This document shows, piece after piece, positions 45,558 to 57,292 of a DNA stretch of 64,000 bases. The notes below the pieces were generated by a model. The model did not search any database. It was not told where the DNA came from and saw only the letters and a list, made by a program, of their open reading frames with translations. A program made the position numbers and the translations under genes. Within the stretch, counting starts at the first letter, position 1, and every line of letters starts with the position of its first letter. Source of the DNA: Ctenosaura bakeri (lineage: Eukaryota; Chordata; Lepidosauria; Squamata; Iguanidae); NCBI GenBank assembly GCA_948474755.1, contig CAOLHI010002129.1:144501-208500 (forward strand). The letters run 5' to 3'.

Positions 45558-47030
45558 ATGACCCTGGGCTGTAGCAACGGGAGCGGCCGAGCCTGCGGCT
45601 TGCTGGCGGCGACCTCGCCGGTGGTGGTCTCGGCGGCGGCGGCGGACGACGATGAGGCGCTCTCGGACGACGTGGAGGACGCCGACATCGACGTGGTGGG
45701 GCCCCCGCACGAGCCCGGCCAGGCCAAGTTCAGCGAGGAGGAGGAAGAGGAGGAGGAAGGCGACGACGAGGAAGGCGGCCAGGGGCTGCGCCTCCTCCGC
45801 AAGCAGCCCGCCCGCGGCCGGCTCTCCCCCTCGCAGGCGGGCCCGGAGGCCACGGCGCTGGGGGACAGGCACCCCACCCCGGCCGCCCCCTCCGCGGTGG
45901 CCGCCGCCGCCCCGGCCGCCGCCGCCGCCCCGGCTGCGCCCCCCTCGTCGTCGTCCTCCTCGTCCCCGGGCGGGCCCTCCGGCGGCGGCGGGGGCAAGAA
46001 CCCGCTGGTGAAGCCGCCCTACTCGTACATCGCGCTGATCACCATGGCCATCCTGCAGAGTCCCAAGAAGCGGCTGACGCTGAGCGAGATCTGCGAGTTC
46101 ATCAGCGGCCGCTTCCCCTACTACCGGGAGAAGTTCCCCGCCTGGCAGAACTCCATCCGGCACAACCTCTCGCTCAACGACTGCTTCGTCAAGATCCCCC
46201 GCGAGCCGGGCAACCCGGGCAAGGGCAACTACTGGACCCTGGACCCGGAGTCGGCCGACATGTTCGACAACGGGAGCTTCCTCCGGCGGAGGAAGCGCTT
46301 CAAGAGGCAGCAGCAGCAGCTCCACCCGCAGCCCCCGGAGCTCCTCCTGCGCGCCGCCGCCGACCCCGCCGCCTTCCTCCCGGGCTTCGCCTACGGACCT
46401 TACGGCTACAACTACGGGCTCCAGCTGCAGAGCTTCCACCACCATCACCACCACCACCACCACCCCGCGGCCGGAGGAGCCGGGGCGGGAGGGGGCGGCG
46501 GCGGCGTCGGAGGGGGCGGCGGCGGCGGGGCGGCGGGGACCTTCCCTTTCCAGCCCGCGCCCTGCGCCCTGCCCGCGCCGCCGGGCCCCGGGGCTCCGGT
46601 GACCGCCCCGTCGGTCTTCTCCAGCGGCCTCTCCTCGTTCTTAGGGGGCGAGCTGAGTTGCCGGAAAGCCTTCTTCCCCGCGGGGCAGCTCAGCCCCACC
46701 GCCTCGCTCCTGCAGAGCCTCAAGACGGACCAGGGCACCGGCAACAGGCCTTCCTCCTTTTCCATAGACAATATCATCGGAGGAGGGGGAGGAGGGGGCG
46801 GCGGCGCTGGGGGTGGGGCGGCCCCCCCGCCTTCCAGCACCTCTGCCACCAGCGCGCCCGCTTCGCCCTTCCCGCCGAGCCACGCCGGTGGCCAAGCGCA
46901 GGTCCTGGCTATGCTCTCCCCGGCTCTGGCTCCCTTACCGAACCATTTGAACCTGACCCACGAGTCCCTCCTGCAGTCGGGACAGAACTTTGCCAGCAAA
47001 CTCACAAACCTCAACAGCTGCCCTTTTTAA
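45558..47030 (+). CDS. FOXD2: Forkhead box transcription factor, FOXD2 orthologue (single exon, complete)
   Basis: Intronless 490-codon frame ending TAA. Seen: DADIDVVG (residues 41-48) and an acidic run (about 59-72) as in FOXD N-termini; Ala/Ser/Gly-rich linker (112-146); forkhead DNA-binding domain about 149-250 with KPPYSYIAL, recognition helix [15 protein letters not shown] (196-210), wing RREPG-type region and RRRKRFKR basic end; poly-His (294-302); Gly runs (311-324, 408-416); FSIDNIIG (401-408), the eh1-like Groucho-recruitment motif; [10 protein letters not shown] (444-453) and a FASKL...C-F C-terminus. The domain has [19 protein letters not shown], the FOXD1/D2/D4 form, not the FOXD3 form; the C-terminus favours FOXD2 over FOXD1. 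Human FOXD2 is about the same length (495). Start: A at -3, no upstream ATG in the predicted leader, and MTL is the usual FOXD start. Known role: nuclear sequence-specific regulator active in mesenchyme and kidney development. Orthology rests on motif reading, not on a tree. Confidence 0.93.
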   Translation: MTLGCSNGSGRACGLLAATSPVVVSAAAADDDEALSDDVEDADIDVVGPPHEPGQAKFSEEEEEEEEGDDEEGGQGLRLLRKQPARGRLSPSQAGPEATALGDRHPTPAAPSAVAAAAPAAAAAPAAPPSSSSSSSPGGPSGGGGGKNPLVKPPYSYIALITMAILQSPKKRLTLSEICEFISGRFPYYREKFPAWQNSIRHNLSLNDCFVKIPREPGNPGKGNYWTLDPESADMFDNGSFLRRRKRFKRQQQQLHPQPPELLLRAAADPAAFLPGFAYGPYGYNYGLQLQSFHHHHHHHHHPAAGGAGAGGGGGGVGGGGGGGAAGTFPFQPAPCALPAPPGPGAPVTAPSVFSSGLSSFLGGELSCRKAFFPAGQLSPTASLLQSLKTDQGTGNRPSSFSIDNIIGGGGGGGGGAGGGAAPPPSSTSATSAPASPFPPSHAGGQAQVLAMLSPALAPLPNHLNLTHESLLQSGQNFASKLTNLNSCPF

Positions 47031-48245
47031 AACGCCCCCAATCACAAGCCCCCCCTTCCCCCGATCCCAACCAACTGCTCCCCATCTGTCTTTATTCCTT
47101 CTCCCCCGCCGCCCCTCTCCACTCTCACAATTGCCTTCCTATTGTGTTTTAAAAGGTAGGAACTCTTCCTTTTTTAAAAGAAAAAAAAAACTTGTTTGAC
47201 GTCTGGATTGATTTTTGCGTGTGGGTGTGCGCGCGTGTGTCTATTCAGGATCGATGTCTTTAGGAAGGGAAAAGGGTTGGGGGAAAATCTAAGTTAACAG
47301 ATCTGTTGCAAATCAGTCTTTCTTCTGGTGGCTTGAATAAATAAAGAAATAACCGGGGATAGATAAATTAAGGCTGCGGTCCCAAGCCACTTAAGAGCAG
47401 CAGTTTTGGGCTGCTTCCCGGCAAAAGTTATCAGGATACAGGGTGTGTGGCAGAATGGCTATCTTAAGTTTTCTCAACCCTTTCTCTGAATGCATGAGTG
47501 TAACTCCGCAGTCTACATATTCCAGAGTGCTCCCCTAATGTACAAAACTGTAAAGGAATTAAGTGTCTTGAGAGCGGTGCCTTTTCCGTCCATCCCTCCC
47601 AAGTTCGGGGTTTTCGAAACAGCCTCTCCTCGCTCCACTTCAAGCAGAACGGTGGTAGCGCTAAGGAAGGGATCCTCGTGCTTGTTTGTTGGCAGCAAAT
47701 CCCGCTGCATTCAGGGAGATTTGGTCTCCTGTCGGTGTGCCTAGGATTGCAGCCTTAAGTCCCGTGCGTTACGTGGGTGGCGGATCAGAAATATTGCACT
47801 AGTGACGTTTCTCTCTTGCCTACCTGGAGCGTTCCCGGTAATCTGTATTTTCCCCTTCTCTCGGAAAAAAAAAATTCCTAAGGAGATTTTCTCTTGATTA
47901 TCTGGCATATTAAGAGCCACCATTTCCTAAAATGAGGAATGTTTTTTTTAAAATTCAAGTGAGACTTCAAGTGCACTTCTCAAAAGGTCGTGCTATATAT
48001 CAGGAAGTCCTGTTTTCCCAACAGTCACCTGCCTTCTCTCCGCCCCTTCTGCGTGTGTGTTTTCTTGTGTATCTGGATTTATTCGTGTGTATATATTGTC
48101 CACCAGAGCCTACTTGACTCTTTCCACTAACTGTGCATCCTTCCTATTTTATTGAAAGAATTGTGAATACTTTGATGTGGAAAAGGCAACGTAATTTTTT
48201 TTGTCCACCTTTGGTGTAAATTAATAAATGTTTGTGAATTCTTTT
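47031..48245 (+). other. FOXD2: Putative 3' untranslated region of FOXD2
   Basis: After the TAA the sequence is pyrimidine-rich, then AT-rich, with no recognised transposon. Overlapping AATAAATAAA occurs at 47336-47345 and a second AATAAA at 48223-48228, the latter followed by a GT-rich TGTTTGTG that fits a downstream cleavage element. Either signal could be used; the long form would end near 48245. Boundaries are inferred. Confidence 0.45.
48223..48238 (+). terminator. FOXD2: Candidate distal poly(A) signal with GT-rich downstream element
   Basis: AATAAA at 48223-48228 is followed directly by TGTTTGTG. This is the best-formed polyadenylation context downstream of FOXD2. An earlier pair of AATAAA hexamers at 47336-47345 lacks an equally clear GT-rich partner. 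Confidence 0.45.
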
Positions 48246-51242
48246 AAAAGATACCCAGTCGGTTTTGCGATTCGCTTTCTTAAAACAATACAAAGTAACT
48301 AACGCCAAGGCTGGTTCTAAAGGTCGAGAAAAGCGCCATCAAGGGTCGAGGTAATTATCCTCTCCCCCCAAAAAAAATCAGGGAAATGAATTAAGTTTGC
48401 GATAAAGAGGTCAAACCGATCTTAAAACTTACTTGGAGAAGCTGAGTGTATCAACCCAGTTTGAGTCGACAAAGAAATGTATTTAGGAGCAATGTTTTAG
48501 GGTCCCTCCATAACCTGGTCAAAACCAGGATACTTTTAATTCTCAACAAACTATAGCACAAATCCGGATGTAGTTATATATCAAGCCTGTGCGTGTGTGC
48601 GTGCGTGTTAAACACTTTCTGTTTAACTGTATTACTGTTCTCACTGATGGAAAGGAAGAATAGGTAAATTAGCAGATTAACTGGATTCAGCCTTTCCTTC
48701 TTTACCTACTAATGAAATCCATCATGGTCGTGTTTGATAGGCTGTGTTTCCGTCGCCTTCTTAAAACCAGTAATTTCAAGTGTAAAAATATTGGACCAAA
48801 ACTGTTTTTTGGTCCTATATATATATATATATATATTTGCATCGTACTTTTAAAACTCTAGTGTTACGCTTGGCAACTAATTAAGTTCTTGTTTTCGGAA
48901 AATACTTGGAAGTTGCCAGGCAGTTCCTAAAGGAGGGAAACCATACTCCCACTACTCTTTTGTTTTGGTTGGAAATGTTGACACATGGAAGAAGGAGCGA
49001 GGAAAGAAGGGGGGCGGTTAGAGGAAAAAAATGTCAGGTTTTCTCCTCTGGAGCCTGAAGGATTGGATTGACTGTCTGAAACTCGAGACCTCTGTCTAAA
49101 TTTGTGGGCGCTGGGGGGGGGGAAGGCTGCATAAAGTAAACAGACGCTCTTCCTAGTCGAATTTTTGCCCTCAAAATGTCTTTACGTTTGTAGCCAAATC
49201 TGAAAACGCGCCGCTTTCCTTGAACCAGATACTCCCCTAATCTCTCAGCCAGCGGCTGTCTTGTCAGCTTTCTCCTTTTAAAAACAACCCTGAATGATCC
49301 TGAAAAGAGGCATAAGCAAATGAATCGACCTCGAGCCCTGTTCTGAAACATTCATTTACTTTTCGCACGTCTCTAATAGACTCTCCCACAGAGAGAGGCC
49401 TGTGAAGAAAAGGAGCGGGGGGGAGAGAAGAGAGACGGATTCTTGTAGCCTTTTTCCATCTGTCTTTCAGCCCAAGCTTTGCGTCCTCTCCTCACCCCCC
49501 TTCCCCCCCCAGATTTGAGCGGAGTTTGTTGATGTTGTTCCCTCTCTCCCTAAAGGAGAAAAAGTGTGTGCGTGTGTCTTTGCCCTCCCTGACGGCCCAC
49601 CGAGCGGTCTCGCGTCTCCTCTGGCCCACATTTGATTTTGAAAAGCGATCCCCTATCAGATCCTCGCTCGTCCCCTTTCATGTCCAGTCCCCACAAAAGA
49701 GCTTACAAGGCAGGATATGGGAAGTGAGGGACAAAAGAGAGAGAGAGAGAAGACAAGGAGGCCCAAAGAATCTATTTTCCAGATTGCTGAGCACATGCTT
49801 ACAAATCGAAGGCGCTTTTGTCGCGCTCTTTCTACCTTCTCCTCGCCATCGCTTCGACACACTGCCTTCTCCTCTCCTCCCGGGACTGTTCTGCCCCCAA
49901 CCCGAGATTCCCGCGCCAAGCCCCACAGGAGAAAGAAAAAATAGAAGTCGAAAACGTGCCCGACCCTTTTTGCCAGCGGCTGCCTTTGATGACGTTGGAA
50001 TCCACGCGGTTCGGCGTCCTGCTTCCTCATCCCCCCAACCTCCGCAACTTTTCCAGGTTGTGAACCGAGAGAGCGTAAGGGGAAGGCGCGGGGGCCAGAG
50101 GAGAGCAAGGAAAGGGACACGCGCAGAGCCCCGTCCGTGGGTAGCAAGCCTCTGCCTCTAAAGATGAAATTAAGGTGAAGTCAGATTCATAAATTCAATC
50201 TGGGGAGCAACAGGCATAGTTCCCCCCATTTTGGGCTAGATCAGGGGTGGAAAGAGAGGAAACGAGTAGGAAAGGACACCCCCGTGGCCTCGAAGCGTTC
50301 GGCAGATTGTTGGCTAACACGACCATATTAATTAAAGATTAAACAGGAAGGAAAATCCCGTTGAATTGAAGCGGTTGTGTGGGGCAGTAGTGGGAAAGGG
50401 ATTCCCTAGAAATCTACGGGAGGTGGAGCGCAATCCTGTCTATGTTTCGCTGGGAAATTCCGCTCATCTCCCGCCTAGCATATTTAGGATTTCAACCTTA
50501 AACCGCAGCTGAAGGGTTGTTTGGATGCTCCAAGCATCCTTCTAGGGTTCAGGGGTGCCTGTTCCCTGGAAAGCTACAATTCCTGGAATAGGAGTGGCCC
50601 ATCTGTTTAGTCTTCCTCTCTCTGAAATTCGGCAGGGCTCCAAAGGAGGTCCGTGGAGGTCGGCTGGGATTGGAGTAAAGCGTGCTGGCGCGGGGGCCTG
50701 TTGGGTGAGGGTGGCGGTTCTTACGGAATGAAACTGAAATAGGGGGTTGGCTCAAAATGGGAGACAGGCCCGAGAAGCAGAGTTCAGGGCTGAAAGGTTA
50801 TCACGCGTAAGCAGCTTATTTCAGAGCCGGAGCCTCCGCCGAACAATGGCCAAGGCCGGCGTCTGAGGAGCGCCCGCGGTCCCTCCAGGGTGGCCGACAC
50901 ACCGAGGAGAGCTGCGCCGCCCACCGATCTCCCTTCACTTTCTCCAGGAAAAACCGAGAAGGCCAGGTTGGCTTGGCCTGCGTTCTTCTCGCTTTTCCCG
51001 GTGTGACCTTCTGGAGGACGAAGCTTTCGAAGCGGAGAGGATTTTTAAAAACATTTAAAAAATTTTTTGGTTTCTTGGTTTTTCTCAAGATCTGAGTTCG
51101 TATAGACTGGAAGTGAATTGTTTTTGTACGTTTAGATAATGCTGAGGGCTGTATGTGTGTGGTGGTCCGTACCATCCTGTTCGTCCTTTAAAAAGAAAAA
51201 CAAAACACCGCGGAAATAGTCTCCTTATCTTGGTACAGCAAC
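48246..51242. other. Transposon-free 3' flank of FOXD2
   Basis: Three kilobases with no recognised transposon, retained CpG and homeodomain-like ATTAATTAAAGATTA at 50326-50340. A 211-codon frame at 49526-50161 is matched by an open frame on the other strand and lacks any domain. It is a good place to look for conserved enhancers. Confidence 0.4.
48816..48836 (+). repeat. (AT)n microsatellite
   Basis: Ten AT units in the 3' flank of FOXD2. Confidence 0.93.
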
Positions 51243-51245
51243 CTA

Positions 51246-51408
51246 GGCTATTTCCGCACTAGACTGTTAGAGAGCTATTATTCCACTTTCAACTTCCTAT
51301 GGAATTCTGGGGTTTGCAGTTTAGGGAGGGGCCGGCCAGGGCTTCAGGATTCCATAGGATGTTGAAAGTGGAATAATAGCGCTATAGCAGTCTAGTGCGG
51401 AAATGGCC
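51246..51408. mobile_element. Palindromic MITE downstream of FOXD2, TSD CTA
   Basis: 163 bases, left end GGCTATTTCC, right end GGAAATGGCC, flanked by CTA at 51243-51245 and 51409-51411. Arms match as CTAGACTG/CAGTCTAG and TATTATTCC/GGAATAATA. Part of the inner right arm is lost. It is the only transposon I recognise between 45.0 and 54.9 kb. Confidence 0.88.
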
Positions 51409-51998
51409 CTAGCGTCGTAGCGTTGGCAGAGACCACGAGGGGCCCAACGATCCATCGCGGCGAGGTGTTGGTCCTTCCCTGTCGGTCAGTAGATTTCATC
51501 TGGTTCCTAGCCCCCTTTTTGCTTTTTGAGGCGCTGTCTCAGCCGCCAGAGAAAGCGATGTTGTGGGAAAACCCTCAGGGGGTGTTTTCCCCCCCGGATT
51601 TCTGATTTAAAGAGGAAGGACATCTGGAATTTGTCCTTTTCCCGGGGGGACCGTTAGCCATTTTGACCGGGGGAAGGGCGGCATTTCCAATGGGCGGAGA
51701 AGCCTCTCTCGACTCTCTTGTAGCAGGTTATATTTTCTTCCCCTCCCCTTTAATTATACCGCTGTTTAAATGTCACCGAGGAGGTGAGCGCCATGGAGGC
51801 CACCGCAGCCCCTCCTCCGCCATTCCTGGGAATAAGCTTCCTTTCCCCGCAAAATAGGAATTCTTCCCCTCCCTGGATTATTTTCCTTCAGTCCCCAAAT
51901 TTCTGGTAACTTAAAAGCTTCGGTTGATCTCCTACAGATTTAGCTTAGGCCTCTAAAAGAAAGGGGGGGAGGGGGGTTAGGCAAAGGTACCAAAGGAA

Positions 51999-52017
51999 CA
52001 CACACACACACACACAG
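51999..52017 (+). repeat. (AC)n microsatellite
   Basis: About nine AC units, uninterrupted. Confidence 0.9.
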
Positions 52018-52574
52018 CAAACAGAAGGGTGCGAGCCATTTTCAGTGTCTCTTCAGTACTGGAAATTTGGAGACTATAAGGAAAAATTCATTGGGAGGGG
52101 GCAAGGCCTTAATTTGACCCCCCTGTAGCTTCAGCCTTGCTTTCCCTCTTGCCTTTCAAAAAGAGGACTGCGCAGCTCTTTGAAAGGTTCCTAGACTTCT
52201 ATGGCGCTGGCAGACAGAAAGGAACGAGCTCCTTTCAGGCTATCTCCCCGGCCTGTCTTCCCGACAAAACTGTTATTTCTTTTCCAAGGGCTGGATTAAA
52301 GAGGGAGACGAGGAATAACGTAATGCCTCGGGAAGCGGGAGGGCTTGTTTCCTTTAAAATGGTGTCTAATGAGAGGGTCTTGCGAGAGCTGGATAGTGGC
52401 GGGGCGTTGGGACGCTTTTTCTTCTTCCTACACCTCTTTGTGCTGCGGGCCCGGGGCTTTTTCCTTCTCCGCATCCTCGTTTGAGGAAATGGGCGAAGAT
52501 ACCCCTTCGGTGACTCTGTTCCACAGTTTCTCCATCCACGAAAGCAGCCATTACCACCTCGCCTCTAAGGTTTT

Positions 52575-52665
52575 TTTGTACTACAGTTCCCAGTAGACAT
52601 AGGGTGTCCTGATGAGGAAGGATGATGGGGGCTGTAGTCCAAAACATCCAGAGGATGCTGGATTG
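52575..52665. mobile_element. Diverged GGGAGCTGCAGT foldback repeat
   Basis: TACTACAGTTCCCAGTAGAC on the left and GATGATGGGGGCTGTAGTCC with AAAACATCCAGAGGATG on the right are inverted halves. It is old, in the 3' flank of FOXD2. Confidence 0.4.
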
Positions 52666-54984
52666 GAGGAGATTGCAATCGAGTTCTGTCCAAATGGTTT
52701 TTGTTTTTTGTGGATTCTTGTTTTTCCCCTGTTGGGAAACATTGGTCCACAATCCTTTTCAGTCAAAATAGTCCGATTTCGGCTTCTCTGGCCTTAGGAA
52801 AGCTGGGAGTCGATCTGGATTCCCAGCGATTTCTTGGAACCGCTGTCACTCAGAGGTTCTGGAGGAACTGAGTGGAAGCGTGTCCTGTTTCCTCCGAAGC
52901 AAGCCCCACAGTGTTCAATGGGACTGTCTCTCAGGTAAGCATGTTGCAAGATCTGGGGTGTCCAAGTGAGTGGAAAGGGACCGATCCCTCTCAACCCTTT
53001 CTTACAATCTAGGCGAACATTACAATGGAGACATTTTCTCTCACCCCTCCTCTTCGGCCCACCCATCTACCCCGCCTGTGGCTCCTAATATATTCCCTTT
53101 CCGCTCTTTCCTGAAGATTTCAAATCCAGACTTTTCTCGTTTTGGATCCCCGATTTACAAACAGTAGTACCAAATCCAGCTCTCTTGGCTGGAGAGATCC
53201 AAGGCCTTGCGTGAGGCTGGGAAATGGCTTGTGGATGGGAATGGGTTGGCTTGGGATCCGAATTTGGACGGGCGTGTTCTTCCTCCCTGGGACCCATTCC
53301 GACCCGATGCCGCGCCTGGCTTCATCCTGCGGAGCTTCGCTTCCCATTCGACGGGGAGGCGGAAGCAGGAGTCTTGAGAGTGGTTGTTACTCTTGCTGTG
53401 CGGGGATTTTTCGAAAAACAGGCCGTTGTACCTCCTTGTCTGGAGCAGAAAAATTAAAATTTAGAAACGAGGAGGGAAGGGGAGTGCAATCCCGGCCTGG
53501 GAAAAGGAAAATGAGCGAGATGTGTAAGGAAAGGAAACCCAAAGGAGCGAGGCTCCGTGTGCTGTTTTCTCTTCGGTGCTCCTCTTGGGCCCGGCCTTCC
53601 CTCTCCTTCACAATCGAGCCCTTCTCCTCCTTAAGTGGCTCATCTTCGGGCCTCTTCTGGTTCCCATTATTGCCACCGCCAGAAGCCTGGAGGGCGCGTT
53701 TGAAAGTGATTTGGGAATTAGGAAGGGTCAGGATCGCAGCCGCTTCTTCCTTTGACTGTAGCGTTGTTGTTTTCTAACCAGAACCGCGAGAGAGGGAGTG
53801 AGGGGTGGGTGGGAAGTATAGATATTTGGAGCGTGACTTTGGGGGTGTGTGTGTGCAAAGCGGGGGAGTTAAATGCGATGCGGCGCACAAATTCGGTTGA
53901 AGCCCGTGGTGGTGTCCCTTGTTGAGCTGCAACGCGCCGACGTCTTCACGGTAGATTTAAGGCCTTAATTATAGGAGCGATTTCACTTCGCCGGAAGAGT
54001 CACTGCCTTGGGACTCCTTAACAATCGGGGCCGGAGAGAGATATTTTTCTTCCCATCAATAACCTCCGTTCCCTTGAAGAGATGCATGGACACAAAGGGC
54101 AATTTGGGGCGAGGGAACCTCTATTAAGGAGCAAAGGTTCCCTAGTTTTATTTTTAAAAGTTACCTTAAGCGGCTTATTCAGAAGGACAGCAAACGTTGG
54201 GAAGATGCACTGTTACTCTTGGCTCCTCTGAAAATACTGCTGTTGGGGACATTCATACTACTATAGTTTATACGTGCGTGTATGTGTGTATATAGCATGG
54301 GCGCGCGTGTATATACAGCCATACACATTCTTATATAAGGAAATTTGTGGTGTCATAAATTTCCTGTAAACACATTTCGTTGTATAAAGGTTGTATGCGC
54401 ATTATAGATTTTTTGATGTATTCACACACACGTATACACTAGATACACATGCTATAGAGTGTGTATATATTCTGCTACAAATTTCTTGTCCTCTCTTAAA
54501 ACTTCCAACGTTTCTTTCAGTTCGATGCAGTTAAATGAGAACCTTTGGGGACAGCCATATCTTTTAGAAATGGCAAAAACTGGTTTTGTGGATGGGATCC
54601 ACGGAGTGTGCAAGAGGCGGCGTGGGGTGGGGGGGGGCGAAGCTTACGTAGCGTAGCAGGGAAGAGAAGTGAGGTTGGATTAGCCCGAGGGGATCAACGT
54701 TCTCTCCTGAAGTCGCCAAGGCAATATCAAAAGCTGCTTCAGCGAATTCAAATACCGTTTCATCTCCAACAGCAGTTTGATTAGTGCAAGGAGGATCCGG
54801 TGCAAAAGCATTTCAGTTTCACTGCAGTCTGGACGGACTGATAAGGAAGGATGCTAGGTACCGAGAAGCGACAAAGATTGAGGGAGAGAGGGAGCGACCA
54901 CCCATTTTTTCCATCCATATGCTAAAACCAGCCAGTAAGGTTTGAAGGTTGGGATAGAACACTGGAAGACGATGGTTGAAAACC

Positions 54985-55144
54985 CCTCTCGACCCACTGT
55001 GTGACCTTGGGCAAGGCACACTCTCTCAGCCTCAGGAAGGCAAAGACAACTCCTCTCTGAACAAATCTTGCCAAGAAAACCCACATATAGGGTCACCTCA
55101 GGGTCGCCATAAGTTGGAAACGACCTGAAGGTACACAACAGCAA
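54985..55144 (+). mobile_element. Sauria-type SINE, 5'-truncated
   Basis: CTCGACCCACTGTGTGACCT, CACACTCTCTCAGCCTCAGG, GAACAAATCTTGCCAAGAAA, GGGTCGCCATAAGTTGGAAA and the ACACAACAGC tail are in order. The tRNA-like head is not recognisable. Confidence 0.75.
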
Positions 55145-56081
55145 ACAGTAAAATTGCAGATATCGTCAAAACTGAATTATTTTACAAATAAAAATCGAAA
55201 TATTTAGAAGCCTAATTTCTCCCTCTCCAGCTCTCACTGGAGCTTCCTGAAAGACTTGGTAGGAGCAGGCCTGCGTGAGAGAGGGACAGACAGATTCTAT
55301 GGCCCAATTAGGCAACTTTTTAAAACACAGGCCGTTTTCCTGAAAGAGAATAAGAAGTTTGCCACACTGAGTGAATGAATGGGTGGGTGGCTGAGTGGGC
55401 GGGAGGAGAGAAGCTGGTCACTACAGGAGAATAAAAGATTGCCAGTTTTTCCTCGATCTTGGGAGGCAGTACATGGAGGGGAAATAATACAAAGGAAAGC
55501 TTGGCTGGGGAGGGCCGCTAGGAAGTTTTCAACTGCAAAATTTCCCAGGGTTCCTTTTTTCGTTCTTGAAGGTGGGAGCCACTGTGTTGCTAGCCCCACG
55601 GGCGGAGGAGAGAAGCCAGGGACTCAGAGCTCTAGGGATCGGGACCGCTGCTCTCCGTTTTTTTTTTAAGGAGAGCGAAGGTAAAAAGGCAGGAAGACTA
55701 GATATCGCCGTCGGCGGAGGACTCCTTGTCCTCCCAAGGGAATGGAGTCCAAGTTCTTTCCGTCCCCCAAGGCTGATGGGAAAGGAGTCTTTGAGGAAGC
55801 GTTGGGTCGTTGGCTTGGTCTTTTTGTTTGCTGTGTGAGACCCGTGGGATTTCATCGAGGGCCAAGAGAGGAAAAGTATACTACCAGGGCCCTCCTATAC
55901 CCTCATGTTGTGATAGCAGTAAAACTTGGGTTTGTGCGTTAAATAATCAATAGGGTGTTTCATGATGCCGGTTGCTGCCTCAGAAGAAGATACTTTCAAG
56001 GTGTGTTTGCTAGGGCGGGCTGGTTGTGAGGTTTGGTGCTCAGATATGTCCAACGGGGAAGAACAACAGCCCTGTATAGAG

Positions 56082-56299
56082 GAGCTGGCCTGGTGTGGGG
56101 ATCTGAGTGCTGGAGTTGGAGTCTGGGAGTTGCAGGTTCGAATCCCCCACTCAGCCCTGGAAACCCATTGGCTGCCCTTGGGCAAGGCACACTCTTTCCT
56201 TCCTCAAAGGATGTTAATAGCAATCCTTTAAATAATTATTGCCAAGAGTATTAAAATCTCGGTAGGTCTGAGTCGACGTGAAAGCATACAACTGCAACA
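56082..56299 (+). mobile_element. Sauria-type SINE, near full length
   Basis: The head GAGCTGGCCTGGTGTGGGGA, box B GGTTCGAATCCCCCACTC, CCCATTGGCTGCCCTTGGGC and a diverged tail (GTCTGAGTCGACGTGAAAGC, ACAACTGC) are present. The middle after TCCTCAAAGG is AT-rich and mutated. Confidence 0.75.
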
Positions 56300-57100
56300 C
56301 TTCTGTTGAGTCAGTTTTTAATTTGTGTCTGTACTTTGCCTCGGAACATGTTCTCAGTATTACCACTAACTCTTGAGGTGTCTGGCAGTTCTGAGCATGT
56401 GTGAAATGTCTTTCTCCTCCCTACTGAACCGTCTAAAAGGAGTGATTTCCCGTGCCTTGGGGGGGGGAGGGTGTCAGCTTTTTTCGCTCTACCAAACGGC
56501 GACCTGTGGCCGGGACATCTTCAGAGGAAAGAACGACTGGGCTAAGGAGACAGTAGCAAGAGGCTACGGAGGCGTAAGTGCCGTATACTTTATATTTATA
56601 GAGCCTTTTCTAATCTAACTTCTTCCAAGATTTTGTTTAGGCCAAAGGGGGCCATCCCCCCGCCTTTGGCGCTAGTCTACAGGTTGCTTATAGGCTCTGT
56701 AAAAACATGAGTGACCTCAATGGGGCCAGTGCTTAGAGGATTGAAGCCCGCGTTAAGTCAAGCGGCGATCAAATTGCAAACCACTCGGGACAAGGGGAAC
56801 CTGATTGGATCTTGTGAGGATGGACTTATGCTTATTTGTCTCAAGATCTTCCCATCCTCCGCCCCCACCCCATACAGCTTCTAAAACAATTGGAAAATAG
56901 AGGGACTATATGGCCCTCTTCATGGAAAAAATTAGCAATTCATTTTATAATAATTCTGTATAGTTTCGTGTTTTGCTTCTCATTTTTTTAAAAAACCGTT
57001 GTGATGGGCAATCTTTTAAAAATACCATCTACAGATTTTCCCCTACAAAGCAAGAGCCGGAGAGTGATGGATATGAGAGATGAAAAAATTCCCCTTACGT

Positions 57101-57292
57101 GTCGTTATTGTTGTTATGTGCCTTCACTTCGTTTCCGACTTATGGCGACCCTAAGGTGAACCTACCACGGGGTGTTCTAGGGCTGAGAACGTGCGATGCG
57201 CCCAAAGTTACCCAGTGGGTTTCCATGGCCGAGCGGGGAATCCAGCCCTGGTCTCTAGAGTCCAGCGCTCAAACCATTACATTGCGCTGGCC
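57101..57292 (-). mobile_element. Sauria-type SINE, antisense
   Basis: GTTGTTATGTGCCTTCACTT, CCGACTTATGGCGACCC, GGGTTTCCATGGCCGAGCGG, CAGCCCTGGTCTCTAGAGTC and AACCATTACATTGCGCTGGC are in reverse order. About 40 bases of the tail-side middle are deleted. Confidence 0.78.

Larger units (their letters stand above)
44975..47035. promoter_or_regulatory. CpG island covering FOXD2 promoter and gene
   Basis: Dense CpG from just after the palindromic element at 44973 through the whole coding region, with GC-rich runs such as the (CG)n stretch near 45069-45085. The island stops abruptly near the stop codon. This is the standard setting of FOXD genes and suggests unmethylated, Polycomb-regulated chromatin. 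Confidence 0.85.
51412..54984. other. Transposon-poor 3' flank of FOXD2
   Basis: Only an (AC)n run at 51999 and one worn foldback (52575) are seen. TG/CA-rich low-complexity sequence lies at 54270-54450. Frames such as 53142-53777 have no recognisable domain. Confidence 0.4.

Noticed and set aside
45113..46463. Long antisense open frames across FOXD2 (294 and 333 codons)
   Set aside because: They run opposite to a complete forkhead gene in GC-rich sequence where stop codons are rare; their residue make-up is low-complexity Gly/Ala/Arg and no domain is visible.
45558..47030. Alternative identities FOXD1 or FOXD3
   Set aside because: FOXD3 is excluded by [19 protein letters not shown] in place of its own version. 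FOXD1 shares the domain, but the [10 protein letters not shown] and FASKL...C-F C-terminal region fits FOXD2. A phylogeny or synteny with neighbouring genes would settle it.
46658..47152. 164-codon frame overlapping the FOXD2 3' end in another frame
   Set aside because: It is a shadow of the FOXD2 coding sequence and GC-rich leader-like composition, with no domain.
49526..50161. 211-codon frame downstream of FOXD2
   Set aside because: No domain, Kozak context or conservation signal can be seen; the opposite strand is open over the same stretch, which points to composition. I also looked for a neighbouring FOXE3 forkhead domain here and found none.
53142..53777. 211-codon frame in the 3' flank
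   Set aside because: Composition-driven; no recognisable motif, and overlapped by antisense open frames.
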